DNA of 64,000 nucleotides from Macrostomum hystrix (GCA_950097015.1 CATNEN010000039.1:20143501-20207500); one strand, 5' to 3'; counted from the stretch's first letter, positions 33,290-46,179 are shown. Numbers and translations: made by a program. The notes: generated by a model from the sequence alone, not told the origin.

Positions 33290-34155
33290 CTCCAACAGCT
33301 CCCAATCCTCCCCAACAGCTCCCAATCCTCTCCAACAGCTCCCAATCCTCCCCAACAGCTCCCAATCCTCCCCAACAGCTCCCAATCCTCCCCAACAGCT
33401 CCCAATCCTCCCCAACAGCTCCCAATCCTCCCCAACAGCTCCCAATCCTCCCCAACAGCTCCCAATCCTCCCCAACAGCTTCCAATCCTCCCCAACAGCT
33501 CCCAATCCTCCCCAACAGCTCCCAATCCTCCCCAACAGCTTCCAATCCTCTCCAACAGCTCCCAATCCTCCCCAACAGCTCCCAATCCTCCCCAACAGCT
33601 TCCAATCCTACCCAACAGCTCCCAATCCTCCCCAACAGCTTCCAATCCTCCTCAACAGCTCCCAATCCTCCCCAACAGCTCCCAATCCTCCCCAACAGCT
33701 CCCAATCCTCCCCAACAGCTCCCAATCCTCCCCAACAGCTCCCAATCCTCCCCAACAGCTCCCAATCCTCCCCAACAGCTCCCAATCCTCCCCAACAGCT
33801 CCCAATCCTCCCCAACAGCTCCCAATCCTCCCCAACAGCTTCCAATCCTCCCCAACAGCTCCCAATCCTCCCCAACAGCTTCCAATCCAACCCAACAGCT
33901 TCCAATCCACCCCAACAGCTTCCAATCCTCCCCAACAGCTTCCAATCCTCCCCAACAGCTTCCAATCCACCCCAAGAGCTTCCAATCCACCCCAACAGCT
34001 TCCAATTCACTCCAAAAGCTTCCAATTCACTCCAAAAGCTTCCAATTCACTCCAACAGCTTCCAATTTACTCCAACAGCTTCCAATTTACTCCAACAGCT
34101 TCTAAATACATTCAAAAGCTTCCAATCCACACAGAAAGCTTCCGACAGCTTCCAA
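33290..34155. repeat. Minisatellite, 20-bp unit
   Basis: About 43 copies of CCCAATCCTCCCCAACAGCT. The right-hand third degrades to TTCCAATTCACTCCAAAAGC-type units. Strong C/G strand asymmetry leaves G-runs on the minus strand. The long ORFs on both strands are a by-product of the repeat. Confidence 0.95.
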
Positions 34156-34159
34156 TGAT

Positions 34160-34855
34160 GGTTTTTATTTTGTCCTTTGTCGCCACCGTATCAAATAATC
34201 GTTGCCTTAGCTGATGTTCTGCATAAAATGTGCTACGGGCCAATCAGAGAAGCAGACCGATGCTGCAAATGTTACATTTTTTAACACGCGCGAAGCCTCT
34301 CTCTGCCTTGCATTTTTCGGCGCACTTTGACAAAGACAAGCTGTCTAGCCCAGATTTTAGGCCACTATTTATAAAAGAGGAGGGTGCTATACAGTTTACA
34401 GTGAAAAAAAACTAACTAACTATAATACCGAGCTAATCTCGATTTCTTATCTGGCTCAGCTGCGCTGCTGCTCCTGCTGCTGCTGCTTCTATTACTGTGC
34501 TTCAGTATTTTGATTTAGGAGCTTCAGTGCTTTGTCGGTCTTGTTTGATGTTGCCTGCTTTAACAAGCGTCCAAGCAGATTAACGAACCGCAAAACTGGT
34601 CCGTCTATTTTAGGACTGAAAAACATTGTGACTGGCGAACATGCTGACTGACTTTGTCAAAGCAAGCAGAATAGCGATTAAAGGACTAATTCTGGAGAGA
34701 GAGAAATCTAACTGTAAGCTGTCCCCGGCCTGAGAATGAGCTGGCGCTGCTTTATTCTTGGAAACACGCCTTTTAGAAAAGGAAAATTCCCTTTCTCCGT
34801 TACCCATCAGAAAGACCAATATTTATATGTGAATTCTCAGTTTACTTGTTATGCC
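34160..34855. other. Spacer between arrays, no gene seen
   Basis: A short CTG-rich stretch (GCTGCTGCTCCTGCTGCTGC, about 34462-34487) is present. Nothing else was recognised. Confidence 0.5.
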
Positions 34856-34857
34856 TT

Positions 34858-35390
34858 AGACAATGGCGGATGTGCCAGAGAACTCTCTGTTGCCTAGATC
34901 AGCCATAGACTACTAGCGGATGTGCCAGAGAACTCTCGGTTGCCTAGATCAGCCATAGACTACTAGCGGATGTGCCAGAGAATTCTCTCAGTTGCCTAGA
35001 TCAGCCATAGACTACTAGCGGATGTGCCAGAGAATTCTCTCAGTTGCCTAGATCAGCCATAGACTACTAGCGGATGTGCCAGAGAATTCTCTCAGTTGCC
35101 TAGATCAGCCATAGACTACTAGCGGATGTGCCAGAGAATTCTCTCAGTTGCCTAGATCAGCCATAGACTACTAGCGGATGTGCCAGAGAATTCTCTCAGT
35201 TGCCTAGATCAGCCATAGACTACTAGCGGATGTGCCAGAGAATTCTCTCAGTTGCCTAGATCAGCCATAGACTACGAGCGGATGTCCCATAGAGTTCTGC
35301 TAGTTGCCTAGATCAGCCATAGACTACTAGCGGATGTCCCATAGAGTTCTGCTAGTTGCCTAGATCAGACATTGGCTGCTAACGAATGTG
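34858..35390. repeat. Minisatellite, 50-52-bp unit
   Basis: About ten copies of a unit with AGCGGATGTGCCAGAGAA, TTGCCTAGATCAGCCATAGA and CTACT. The first two copies lack 2 bp and the last two carry a variant (GTCCCATAGAGTTCTGC). The rest are nearly identical, which points to recent expansion. Confidence 0.95.
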
Positions 35391-35884
35391 CCGTATTTCA
35401 AACGCCAGGTGTTTACAGTCTCTTGGCAATTGTAATTTACAATCTCACCATTAATCTACGAGCTAGCTTGCGTCCCTAGTGACACAGCCACTCTGCTAGC
35501 TTTTATTGTGAGATCTCAACAGCCCTTGAACTCATAATTCAATTCAGGCAAAGTCGCTAGCTTTGCTGGTAATAAAACTGATCGTCCTGCAGTTAATTTT
35601 CGCATAAGTGGAGCGAAGCTCAGAGATTTTTAATTTACTGCCCCGCCGCAACCCACCACCCGAGTCCAAGAATAACATCGCGCCACCACAGAACATTCGA
35701 ATTCGAAGTTATAATAAATTACAACAGCTTATAGGAGCTTTGAGAAATTGGCGAAATCACTCAATCTGTGTGGCGCACACCAGCTGCTTATCGGCAGTTT
35801 TTACAGTTTTAAGACTCACCAGCGCACGTGTCTTATCATTCTAATTGAACCAGATTAGCTTTTATTATGAGAAAGTATGCCCGG
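35391..35884. other. Spacer between arrays, no gene seen
   Basis: A 78-codon open frame (35608-35844) shows no recognisable domain or splice context, so it is not called. Confidence 0.45.
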
Positions 35885-38000
35885 TATATATACATGACTC
35901 TGCTCCTATCCCTCATTCCCTCATGCCGATATGCCATCCTTCATTCCCTCATTCCGATATGCCATCCTTCATTCCCTCATGCCGATATGCCATCCTTCAT
36001 TCCCTCATTCCGATATGCCATCCTTCATTCCCTCATGCCGATATGCCATCCCTCATTCCTCATCCTTCATTCCACCATTCCTCATCCTTCATTCCTCATC
36101 CTTCATTCCTCATCCTTCATTCCTCATCCTTCATTCCACCATTACTCATCCTTCATTCCACCATTCCTCATCCTTCATTCCACCATTCCTCATCCTTCAT
36201 TCCCTCATGCCGATATGCCATCCTTCATTCCCTCATGCCGATATGCCATCCTTCATTCCCTCATCCTTCATTCCACCATTCCCCATCCTTCATTCCCTCA
36301 TGCCGATATGCCATCCTTCATTCCACCATTCCTCATCCTTCATTCCACCATTCCTCATCCTTCATTCCCTCATCCTTCATTCCACCATTCCTCATCCTTC
36401 ATTCCACCATTCCCCATCCTTCATTCCACCATTCCTCATCCTTCATTCCCTCATCCTTCATTCCACCATTCCTCATCCTTCATTCCACCATTCCCCATCC
36501 TTCATTCCCTCATCCTTCATTCCACCATTCCTCATCCTTCATTCCCTCATCCTTCATTCCACCATTCCCCATCCTTCATTCCCTCATCCTTCATTCCACC
36601 ATTCCCCATCCTTCATTCCCTCATCCTTCATTCCACCATTCCTCATCCTTCATTCCCTCATCCTTCATTCCCTCATCCTTCATTCCACCATTCCTCATCC
36701 TTCATTCCCTCATCCTTCATTCCACCATTCCTCATCCTTCATTCCCTCATCCTTCATTCCACCATTCCCCATCCTTCATTCCCTCATCCTTCATTCCACC
36801 ATTCCCCATCCTTCATTCCCTCATCCTTCATTCCCTCATCCTTCATTCCACCATTCCTCATCCTTCATTCCCTCATCCTTCATTCCACCATTCCTCATCC
36901 TTCATTCCCCATCCTTCATTCCCTCATGCCGATATGCCATCCTTCATTCCCTCATCCTTCATTCCACCATTCCCCATCCTTCATTCCCTCATGCCGATAT
37001 GCCATCCTTCATTCCACCATTCCTCATCCTTCATTCCACCATTCCTCATCCTTCATTCCCTCATCCTTCATTCCACCATTCCTCATCCTTCATTCCACCA
37101 TTCCCCATCCTTCATTCCACCATTCCTCATCCTTCATTCCCTCATCCTTCATTCCACCATTCCTCATCCTTCATTCCACCATTCCCCATCCTTCATTCCC
37201 TTATCCTTCATTCCACCATTCCTCATCCTTCATTCCCTCATCCTTCATTCCACCATTCCCCATCCTTCATTCCCTCATCCTTCATTCCACCATTCCCCAT
37301 CCTTCATTCCCTCATCCTTCATTCCACCATTCCTCATCCTTCATTCCCTCATCCTTCATTCCCTCATCCTTCATTCCACCATTCCTCATCCTTCATTCCC
37401 TCATCCTTCATTCCACCATTCCTCATCCTTCATTCCCTCATCCTTCATTCCACCATTCCCCATCCTTCATTCCCTCATCCTTCATTCCACCATTCCCCAT
37501 CCTTCATTCCCTCATCCTTCATTCCCTCATCCTTCATTCCACCATTCCTCATCCTTCATTCCCTCATCCTTCATTCCACCATTCCCCATCCTTCATTCCC
37601 CATCCTTCATTCCCTCATCCTTCATTCCACCATTCCCCATCCTTCATTCCCTCATCCTTCATTCCACCATTCCTCATCCTTCATTCCCTCATCCTTCATT
37701 CCCTCATCCTTCATTCCCTCATCCTTCATTCCCTCATCCTTCATTCCCTCATCCTTCATTCCCTCATCCTTCATTCCCTCATGCCGATATGCCATCCTTC
37801 ATTCCCTCATTATGATATGCCATCCTTCATTACCTCATTATGATATGCCATCCTTCATTCCCATCCTTCATTCCTCATCCTTCATTTCCCCATTTTTCAT
37901 TCCTCATCCTTCATTCCCTCATCCTTCATTTCCCTATTTTTTCATTCCCCATCCTTCATTCCCTTATCCCTCATTCCCCTATTTTTCATTCCCCATCCTT
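35885..38000. repeat. Compound minisatellite (15- and 22-bp units) with 691-bp internal duplication
   Basis: Irregular alternation of CATTCCCTCATCCTT and a 22-bp form containing CATTCCACCATTCCTCATCC, with interspersed GCCGATATGCCATC units. All three forward frames stay open for more than 650 codons, so none is coding evidence. The block starting near 36250 recurs 691 bp later with almost no change. Confidence 0.95.
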
Positions 38001-38039
38001 CTAACTCACATGATCCAGTTATTTTATATTTTCTATTAG

Positions 38040-38820
38040 AGCTTACTTTCAGACGGTAAAAAGATCAACAAATGAAGGCATTGGCGTCTCTGAAGATTTC
38101 AAAGAAATAACAATCACGCCTAAACTGTGTGACTCACTATTTGTGAGTTCGTTTACTTTCACAATACGACTGTAATAAGAGAAAATAAAATAATTTTTCA
38201 ACAGTTTACCGAAACATTAGAAAAAATCGGCGATACCTAACGGGAATTTAACGAATACAAAAATTGACAAATCAAACTGACGCAGAAAACTTTGAAAAAT
38301 CATTACCATTACACTTTATGACTAAAAGTCAGAAAGCGTTACCCAAATAATTGAATAACGATATACATGTAGAACTGAAACATGGGAAGACGTTGTTCAT
38401 TAAGATTTTTACTAGTATAAATTGAATTCTTCATCAGAATTGAACCAACACTTGCACGAAGCAATACTTATCGCTCTACGCGCATTTTGGCAAAAAAGAT
38501 CGTTACTATTGTCGATTGAAACTGTTGAATGTCAACGACAAGAACAAAGTACTTGATGTCATATACATTAGCAGTAGAATGTACAATTCATGTACTCGCA
38601 ATGTGCATATTGTGTGTACGCATAGTCAGGCTAAACTAAAACAAGTTTATGTCAATGGCAGAAAATGCTTTTGTTAAAAACAAACTGATTATTGTGAGCT
38701 TTTCCAGGGAGGTCTCGACGTAAGTGCTAGTTTTAGAAGCCCTTGGCTTTGTCTAGCAAATAAAAATCATGAAGATAGATTGGTAATTTCTGGCGCATTT
38801 CAACTATTTGTAACTACCAC
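38040..38820. other. Spacer, no gene seen
   Basis: AT-rich DNA with no recognised feature. Confidence 0.5.
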
Positions 38821-38824
38821 AGAT

Positions 38825-39660
38825 TTCTTTAAATTCTGATGGATTTGGGATTAAGAATTCTGAGGGATATGGGATTATAAGAATTCTGATAAATATAGTA
38901 TTATAAGAATTCTGAGGGATATGGGATTATAAGAATTCTGATGGATTTGGGATTATAAGAACTCTGATGGATTTGGGATTATAAGAATTCTGATGGATTT
39001 GGGATTATAAGAACTCTGATGGATTTGGGATTATAAGAATTCTGAGGGATATAGTATTATAAGAATTCTGATGGATTTGGGATTATAAGAATTCTGATGG
39101 ATTTGGGATTATAAGAACTCTGATGGATTTGGGATTATAAGAATTCTGATGGATATGGGATTATAAGAATTCTGATGGATATGGGATTATAAGAATTCTG
39201 ATGGATATGGGATTATAAGAATTCTGATGGATTTGGGATTATAAGAATTCTGAGGGATATGGGATTATAAGAATTCTGAGGGATATGGGATTATAAGAAT
39301 TCTGATAAATATAGTATTATAAGAATTCTGATGGATTTGGGATTATAAGAATTCTGATGGATTTGGGATTATAAGAATTCTGATGGATTTGGGATTATAA
39401 GAATTCTGGTGGATTTGGGATTATAAGAATTCTGATGGATTTGGGATTATAAGAATTCTGATGGATTTGGGATTATAAGAATTCTGATGGATTTGGGATT
39501 ATAAGAATTCTGAGGGATATGGGATTATAAGAATTCTGATGGATATGGGATTATAAGAATTCTGATGGATTTGGGATTATAAGAACTCTGATGGATTTGG
39601 GATTATAATAATTCTGATGGATTTGGGATTATAAGAATTCTGGTGGATTTGGGATCTTTA
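38825..39660. repeat. Minisatellite, 26-bp unit, 3' of teashirt-like gene
   Basis: About 32 copies of a unit containing GATTATAAGAATTCTGATGG, with ATTTGG/ATATGG and GAACTC variants. It ends about 100 bp from the stop codon of the teashirt-like gene and so may lie in its 3' UTR or just beyond. Confidence 0.95.
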
Positions 39661-39755
39661 GAATCCAAGCAACAGAAACCCAGCAAAACCAGCTTGTTCT
39701 CGGAAGTCAGAGTCAAATCTTACAGTTTCCATTTGCTGGCACAAATCAGCACAAA

Positions 39756-40128
39756 TCAGGAAGCGAATTGAGAGGCCGAGGATGACACTGTGGACGAAGC
39801 CGAGTCTCCTGCGCCACTGGCCGCTGACGCCGCAGCAGCAGCTGCCGCCGCTGCTGCAGCCGCCCGAAGGCAGTCGAATGGCGAAGCGTCCGGCCTCGAC
39901 AATGGATTCAGCCCAGCAGCGGCCGCCGCCGCAGCCGCAGCCCGGAGGCCCGGATGCGCCATCGGCGACTGGAGGCACTGGGCCGCCGCCGCCGCCGCCG
40001 TTGAAGGGAATGTTGTCAGGAGCCGGGGACACTTGCCCTTACTCACGTGCAGGCGCACCTGGCCTTTGTTAGCGAACGGCTTGCCGCAGTAATGACACCT
40101 GGCTCGTTTCTGCAGCCCGCCCGCCGCA

Positions 40129-40181
<53 letters not shown>

Positions 40182-40913
40182 TGTTACAGTTGATGCAGAA
40201 GTTTGGTGTAGAGTCGGCGTCTCAAGTTTTACAACCTGCTGCTGTTGCTGTTTTTTTTTCCTGTCTGCAGAGGCTGCCTGATTTGACGCTACAGATGACG
40301 ATGCTGATGAGGACCTGCTGGCTGCTGACGAGGCCGGCTGGCACAGCGGATGATACAGCGGGCTCAGAAGCAGGCCACCATGGTTAGCTGTTGCAGGTGT
40401 CTGCTGCTGCTGCTGCTGCTGCTGCTGTTTCCAATCCGGAGCCGACGCCGGCCGGATCCTCGGGCTGTGGAGCCTGGCCGGAACGGCTCGCTCAGCCGTG
40501 TCCACCAGGCGCTGCAGCGAACTCAGAGGATCCGGCGCCGATGCTCCATTGGCTTTCATTGCTGTCGATGACATTGTGAATGATGGTGTCAATAAAGATA
40601 GGCCACAACCGTTAATTGACGCAGTCGGTGGCGCTGACGGACTGGCAGCCCTGTCCGGGCTGAGATAGTCGCCACGTATTGATATTGGCGATAGCGGCTC
40701 CTGCTTTAGCTGCGCTTGTGATGTCAGCGGAGCTGGTGACGGCTTCCGGATCTGCGGCTCGGGTTCCACGCGAAGGCTGGCCTCCACGAACTGTTTCATC
40801 TTTTCTAAAGTGCTCTGTTGCTGCTGCTGCTGCTGCTCTGAAGCAGAATCTGCCTCGGTCACCTCCGCTGTAGCCAAGCGGCGTCGCTTCTGCTGCGGAA
40901 ACTGTGGCGACGC

Positions 40914-40946
<33 letters not shown>

Positions 40947-42002
40947 CTGAGGTGACTCGCGTGAAACAGGTGACGATTTCTTTGGCGACTGCGCTGGTGG
41001 TGTCTGCTGCTGCTGCTGCTGCTGCTCGCTGTAAATGATCTCAGCGTAGTGACCGCTGCGCATCATGTGCAGTGTTAGGTCTGGCAAGGTGCGAAAGCTC
41101 TGCCGGCAGCGGATGCAGCGGAGAATCTCACGAGTCTGCTCAGTCTCAGAGTTGATCCACATGTCCTGGCCGCGGACCAATTTGGGTAGATCCTTCTCCT
41201 TGTAGCCGGCGGCGGGCGAATGGCCGCTGTCAGTGAGGTGTACAGTCAGGTTGATCAGGCTGGGAAATGTGCGGCCGCAGGAGCAAAGAAAGTCCGTCTC
41301 GCGACTGGCTGCGCCGCCGGCGGTGGCTGCGGCTGGCGACGACTTTGGCGTCGGCGGAAGGCCGCTAGACGGGGTTAAAGACGACTGCATCGTCTGTCGC
41401 TTCACTGGCGCCGGCTGCTGGATCGGTTGCGCATGATGTCGCGATGTTGAAGGCGTTGAAGTTGTTGGCGCCGGCTGCGGAATCGGTGGCGGCAGTGGTG
41501 GAAGAGGAAGTGCGGCAGGCGGGGCCATTGGGAATGCGGGCTGCATTCCAAAGAACGGCGGCATCAGCATGGGAGGAGCGCCTCCGGCTAGTGATGTGCA
41601 GTACAAATATTGCGCGTATATCGAGGCTTGCTGCTGCTGCTGCTGCTGTTGCAACTGCTGCAGCTGGTGCATCAGCAACAACTGCTGCTGCTGCTGAGCT
41701 TCAACTAGATTGAGACCGCCAAGCTGGCGCAGGTACTGGAGGTACTGTACTTGCAGGAATTCCAGCCGACGGATGTCCTCTGGTGTTGGACTATTGCTGT
41801 CAGCGCCTGCCGCAGCTGCTGCTGAAGCACCACCGACTGCGCCAGACAGATCGAGCGGGTTGCCGCTGAAATCGGTGCCATCGTCGCCACCGCTGGTGTC
41901 TGGCCGGCTGTCGACAGCTCGCTTCTTTGGCGGCATGGACGCGGAGCCCGATGAAGCGGCTACAAGTGGCTCAGCTGGCGAGCTCTGCTGCTGTGCCGAC
42001 AT
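39756..42002 (-). CDS. tsh: Teashirt-like C2H2 zinc-finger transcription factor
   Basis: This 748-codon frame has a CtBP-binding type motif PLDLS (residues 49-53) and long Gln, Pro and Ala tracts. It has three zinc fingers: FLCSCGRTFPSLINLTVH (about 238-261), LRCIRCRQSFRTLPDLTLHM (about 295-318) and RCHYCGKPFANKGQVRLHVS in the C-terminal third. The fingers have the Cx2Cx12Hx5H/C spacing and the 'TLxxLTxHMxxSGHY' wording of Teashirt/Tiptop proteins. Finger 1 as read has C-x-C instead of C-x2-C. Relatives are nuclear repressors in trunk patterning and Wnt signalling. The N terminus probably lies in an upstream exon, since a CAACAG acceptor sits about 16 nt before this ATG. A GTGAGT inside the third finger codons could be an alternative donor. 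The symbol is given by family likeness. Confidence 0.8.
40120..40182. repeat. (GCC)n trinucleotide run encoding polyalanine in tsh
   Basis: About 19 uninterrupted GCC triplets on the plus strand encode Ala on the minus-strand gene. Several (CTG)n runs between 40400 and 41700 encode polyglutamine. Confidence 0.9.
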
Positions 42003-42965
42003 CCAGCTGCTCTTCTGTTGCGGATCATGTGTGGGTTAGTTAATTAGGTTCAGGTAACATTGTTTGTGTTAAAACTTTAAGTTAGAGTCTGATTCACTCT
42101 TGAGGGTGTCAGATTGCATATCCGAATCACAGATGCCAAGATACTTTCAAATCCCAAGTCCTAAACTTTTTTGTATTCGAGATCCCAGATCCTCAGCAGA
42201 TTCTTATGTCCACAGATCCCCAGGTTCTAATATCCCAGATGCTAGATTCCTAGATCCCGAATTTCGATCCTAGTCTACAAATCCCTCTTTGTGAGATCCC
42301 CAATCCCCAATCCTCAATCGACCCATTGTGAGTGATCAATCGGAAGCCATTGCTTTGGACATGTCAATATCAGTTCGCTCTGCAGATCATGTACGCATAA
42401 TCAGAAAGCCTTCTCCAATGCACTGCAATATTCTGCATGCCTCGCGCATTTAAGATTGTTTTCGGCTCTTGAGAGAAACAGAGACAGACGGAGGGAGGGA
42501 GGGAGGGAGGGAGGGAGGAGGGTGTTGAGAGAGTGGCCCCACTGACTTTTTATGGCCCTGTTTTGACTTGGCGGTTGTAAATCAAAAACTTTTGGTGGTG
42601 GCGGGCGGCGGCGGCGGCCCCTTTAAGACCCAGAAACTGCAGAGAGAAATAGATATGAGTGGGAATCTAAATGCATTACATACACAAATGTTATATTTAT
42701 AATGCTAAATTTAATATTGACCCTGGGTAGACTTTTTTAGAATCCCGTGGCTTGTCTGTGTTGCTGTGTTGCCACCAGAACACTAAGACAAAGCGCGAAG
42801 TTTAGCCAGGGGCCAGTGATCTCGGAGTGCGACCGTAGAAATTGTTGAAGTAGCTCAGAGAATATTCAATAGGTCAAATCTGAGCTACTCGTCATTGTGT
42901 AGGGGTCGGCAACCTCCGGTCCTGAGCACTTTTTCCCACCTACTCTCCACTGTCTAATCTCTCTG
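42003..42965. other. Upstream flank of tsh-like ORF
   Basis: It contains diverged 'GATCCCAGAT'-like repeats (about 42160-42300), a (GGGA)n run at about 42492-42518 and a GGC-rich patch at 42598-42622. Part of it may be intron or 5' UTR of the tsh-like gene. No exon could be fixed. Confidence 0.4.
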
Positions 42966-42969
42966 CTGT

Positions 42970-43765
42970 CTCATCTCTCCCGTGTCTAGTCTCTCTCGTG
43001 TCTACTCTCTCCCGTGTCTAGTCTCTCCCGTGTCTAGTCTCTCCCGTGTCTACTCTCTCCCGTGTCTAGTCTCTCCCGTGTCTACTTTCTCTCTCCCTCC
43101 CTCTCTCTCGTTGTATTATCTCTCCCATGTCTCATCTCTCCACTGTCTTATCTCTCTCGTGTCTCATCTCTCTCGTGTCTCATCTCTCTCGTGTCTCATC
43201 TCTCTTGTGTCTCATCTCTCTCGTGTCTCATCTAGCTCGTGTCTCATCTATCTCGTGTCTATTCTCACCCGTGTCTACTCTCTCTCGTGGTCTAATCTCT
43301 CTAGTGTCTCATCTCTCTCGTGTCTCATCTCTCTAGTGTCTCATCTATCTCGTGTCTAGTCTCTCCCGTGTCTACTTTCTCTCTCCCTCCCTCTCTCTCG
43401 TTGTCTTATCTCTCCCATGTCTCATCTCTCCACTGTCTTATCTCTCTCGTGTCTCATCTCTCTCGTGTCTCATCTCTATCGTGTCTCATCTCTCTCGTGT
43501 CTCATCTCTCTCGTGTCTCATCTCTCTCGTGTCTCATCTAGCTCGTGTCTCATCTAGCTCGTGTCTCATCTAGCTCGTGTCTATTCTCACCCGTGTCTAC
43601 TCTCTCTCTCGTGGTCTAATCTCTCTAGTGTCTCATCTAGCTCGTGTCTCATCTGTCTCGTGTCTATTCTCACCCGTGTATACTCTCTCTCTCTAGTGTC
43701 TCATCTCTCCCGTGTCTACTTTCTCTCTCCCTCCCTCTCTCTCGTTGTCTTATCTCTCCCCAGTC
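42970..43765. repeat. Minisatellite, 16-bp pyrimidine-rich unit
   Basis: Units of TCTCTCTCGTGTCTCA and variants are interrupted three times (about 43085, 43374 and 43714) by the same CTTTCTCTCTCCCTCCCTCT block. This indicates larger duplicated modules of roughly 290-340 bp. Confidence 0.9.
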
Positions 43766-43799
43766 TAATCTCTCGACGTGGACGTGGGAGCTAAGAATG

Positions 43800-45245
43800 T
43801 TCAATGCACGAATAAAATCCAAAGATTTAAATTATGAAATTCGACTCCATCAAATATACAGTTTCTTGATTTGAGATTGACTAACTGATTTGAGATTAAA
43901 ATCGAAAAATTTAATTTGTTATAATCGGTACAAATTGAAAAGCAAAAGCTGTGAGCACTTTTTAAACATAATGAAAAAATAATCGAGACACAAGTTGCCA
44001 TATAAACTCAGAAAACGAACTATCTAAAGGTTATAAAACTATACTGCTCAGAACATACATTGGCCACTGAGCTGCTTCATAACAACATGGAGAGGCTAGT
44101 CTAGATATGCTCAAATACTGCGCGGCTACTGAGCAGTGTTAACCCCCCCTTTGGTCCACCTTAACTCGCTATTACTCTTGCCAATCCAGTGCTGCTGCTG
44201 CTGCTGCTGCTCTGTATTAGCAGGTTGTCCTACCCGGTTTTCGCAAATGAGGTTTTGGAAAGGGTTCTCCTTGTCCGTCTGTGAGCACGAAGGCCAGGCG
44301 CTTGTGTGTGTGTGCGTGAGTGTGTGAGTACAATTGCTCAAGTGGACAACCAAATTATAAGCAGCTGTCCGTCAATTCCGGGCTGCTGTCAGTCAGTCTT
44401 CGGAGTTGCAATCCCCCAATTTTTCTCCTATATACACCTGAACCACCTCGGTGTCGTGTTGGGCTTTTTTCAACTCAACTTAATTCAAAAAACCGAGAGT
44501 GAGTGCCATGGTGCCTCTGTGTAGAGAGCTATAGAGGCTCACGCGCGAGATGGACAAATGTCGCCAAAGAAAACTGACGGATCAAAAGATTGCCTTCTGT
44601 TGCTTGCAGAACCTTCTGCATCGGGTATCGAGGCTGTGTTGCTGCTGTACTCAACATGCAGCTAAACAGATGATATGAATAGCTTGCACACAACTGTAGT
44701 TGACAACATGAAAGCTAGCTACATGTGTAGGCTGCGAGAAACAGTCGGCGTTGCGGCCAGTGTCTCTTGTCGAATGTTGGCGAATGGACTGGAGAGAAGG
44801 AAAGGGGAAGCTGGAGGATGGGGAATCATCTCTTCCTGCTGCTCGGGCAAGGGGAGAGGGGGGCTCATCAGAGAACTGTCAATCACTGAGGGAGGCGTGT
44901 ATCAGGGCAGCGCGTCTGTGTGCTGTGCTCAGCGAATTGGCTTTTTGAGTTGCTGCAGCGTGGCAGCTATAGAGAGGCTTAGTCTCTTCATCATAATCTT
45001 ACTGCTGCTGCTGCTGCTGCTGTGTGTGGCGCACTTTCTTTTCTACCGAGTGTCCTTTCTTTGGCGGAGATGATAGCTATAGCTAGGCTCTATGACTGCT
45101 TTTGCACAATATTGCCAGCTTCCCGAATCGATGTCCTCGCTACTGTCTGTGATCTCGGTGTCTGGTACAGGTCGTTGGACTTTGGATTGTCACTTGCATA
45201 TTTAAATCCTTAACATATTTTTGCATTGCTATCAAAAATCGTAAA
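43800..45245. other. Spacer with CTG runs, no gene seen
   Basis: Short (CTG)n runs occur near 44192-44212 and 45001-45022, and a (TG)n run near 44305-44325. Open frames here have no recognised domain. Confidence 0.45.
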
Positions 45246-45249
45246 ATTT

Positions 45250-46175
45250 ACATTCCCTAAGTGACGCAAACCCAAAACCAAGTGACATAAACCCCAAATT
45301 TCACATTCCCCAAGCGACATAAACCCCAAATATCCCACCCCCCAAGCGACATCAACCCCAAATATCACATTCCCCAAGCGACATCAACCCCAAATATCAC
45401 ACCCACCAAGCGACATCAACCCCAAATATCACATTCCCCAAGCGACATCAACCCCAAATATCACATTCCCCAAGCGACATAAACCCCAAATATCCCACCC
45501 CCCAAGCGACATCAACCCCAAATGTCACATTCCCCAAGCGACATCAACCCCAATTATCACACCCACCAAGCGACATCAACCCCAAATATCACATTCCCCA
45601 AGCGACATCAACCCCAAATATCACATTCCCCAAGCGACATCAACCCCAAATTTCACATTCCCCGAGCGACATCAACCCCAAATATCACATTCCCCAAGCG
45701 ACATCAACCCCAAATGTCACATTCCCCAAGCGACATCAACCCCAAATATCACATTCCCCAAGCGACATCAACCCCAAATGTCACATTCCCCAAGCGACAT
45801 CAACCCCAAATATCACATTCCCCAAGCGACACCAACCCCAAATATCACATTCCCCAAGCGACATCAACCCCAAATTTCACATTCCCCAAGCGACATCAAC
45901 CCCAAATATCACATTCCCCAAGCGACATCAACCCCAAATTTCACATTCCCTGAGCGACATCAACCCCAATCACATTCCCCAAGCGACATCAACCCCAAAT
46001 TTCACATTCCCCAAGCGACATCAACCCCAAATTTCACATTCCCCAAGCGACATAAACCCCAAATTTCACATTCCCCAAGCGACATAAACCCCAAATATCA
46101 CATTCCCCAAGCGACATAAACCCCAAATTTCACATTCCCCAAGCGACATAAACCCCAAATATCACCTTCGACAAA
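45250..46175. repeat. Minisatellite, 32-bp unit
   Basis: About 29 copies of a unit containing CATTCCCCAAGCGACATCAA followed by CCCCAAATATCA, with ATAT/TTTC/GTC variants. Confidence 0.95.
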
Positions 46176-46179
46176 TCAA

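Noticed and set aside
33234-34214. ORFs of up to 326 codons on both strands
   Set aside because: They are a 20-bp minisatellite read in open frames.
35845-38039. Three overlapping forward ORFs of 656-702 codons
   Set aside because: They are the three frames of one tandem array with no stop-forming triplets. There is no domain, start context or splice signal.
44675-45213. ORFs of 63-132 codons
   Set aside because: Low complexity, CTG-run driven, with no domain or splice context.
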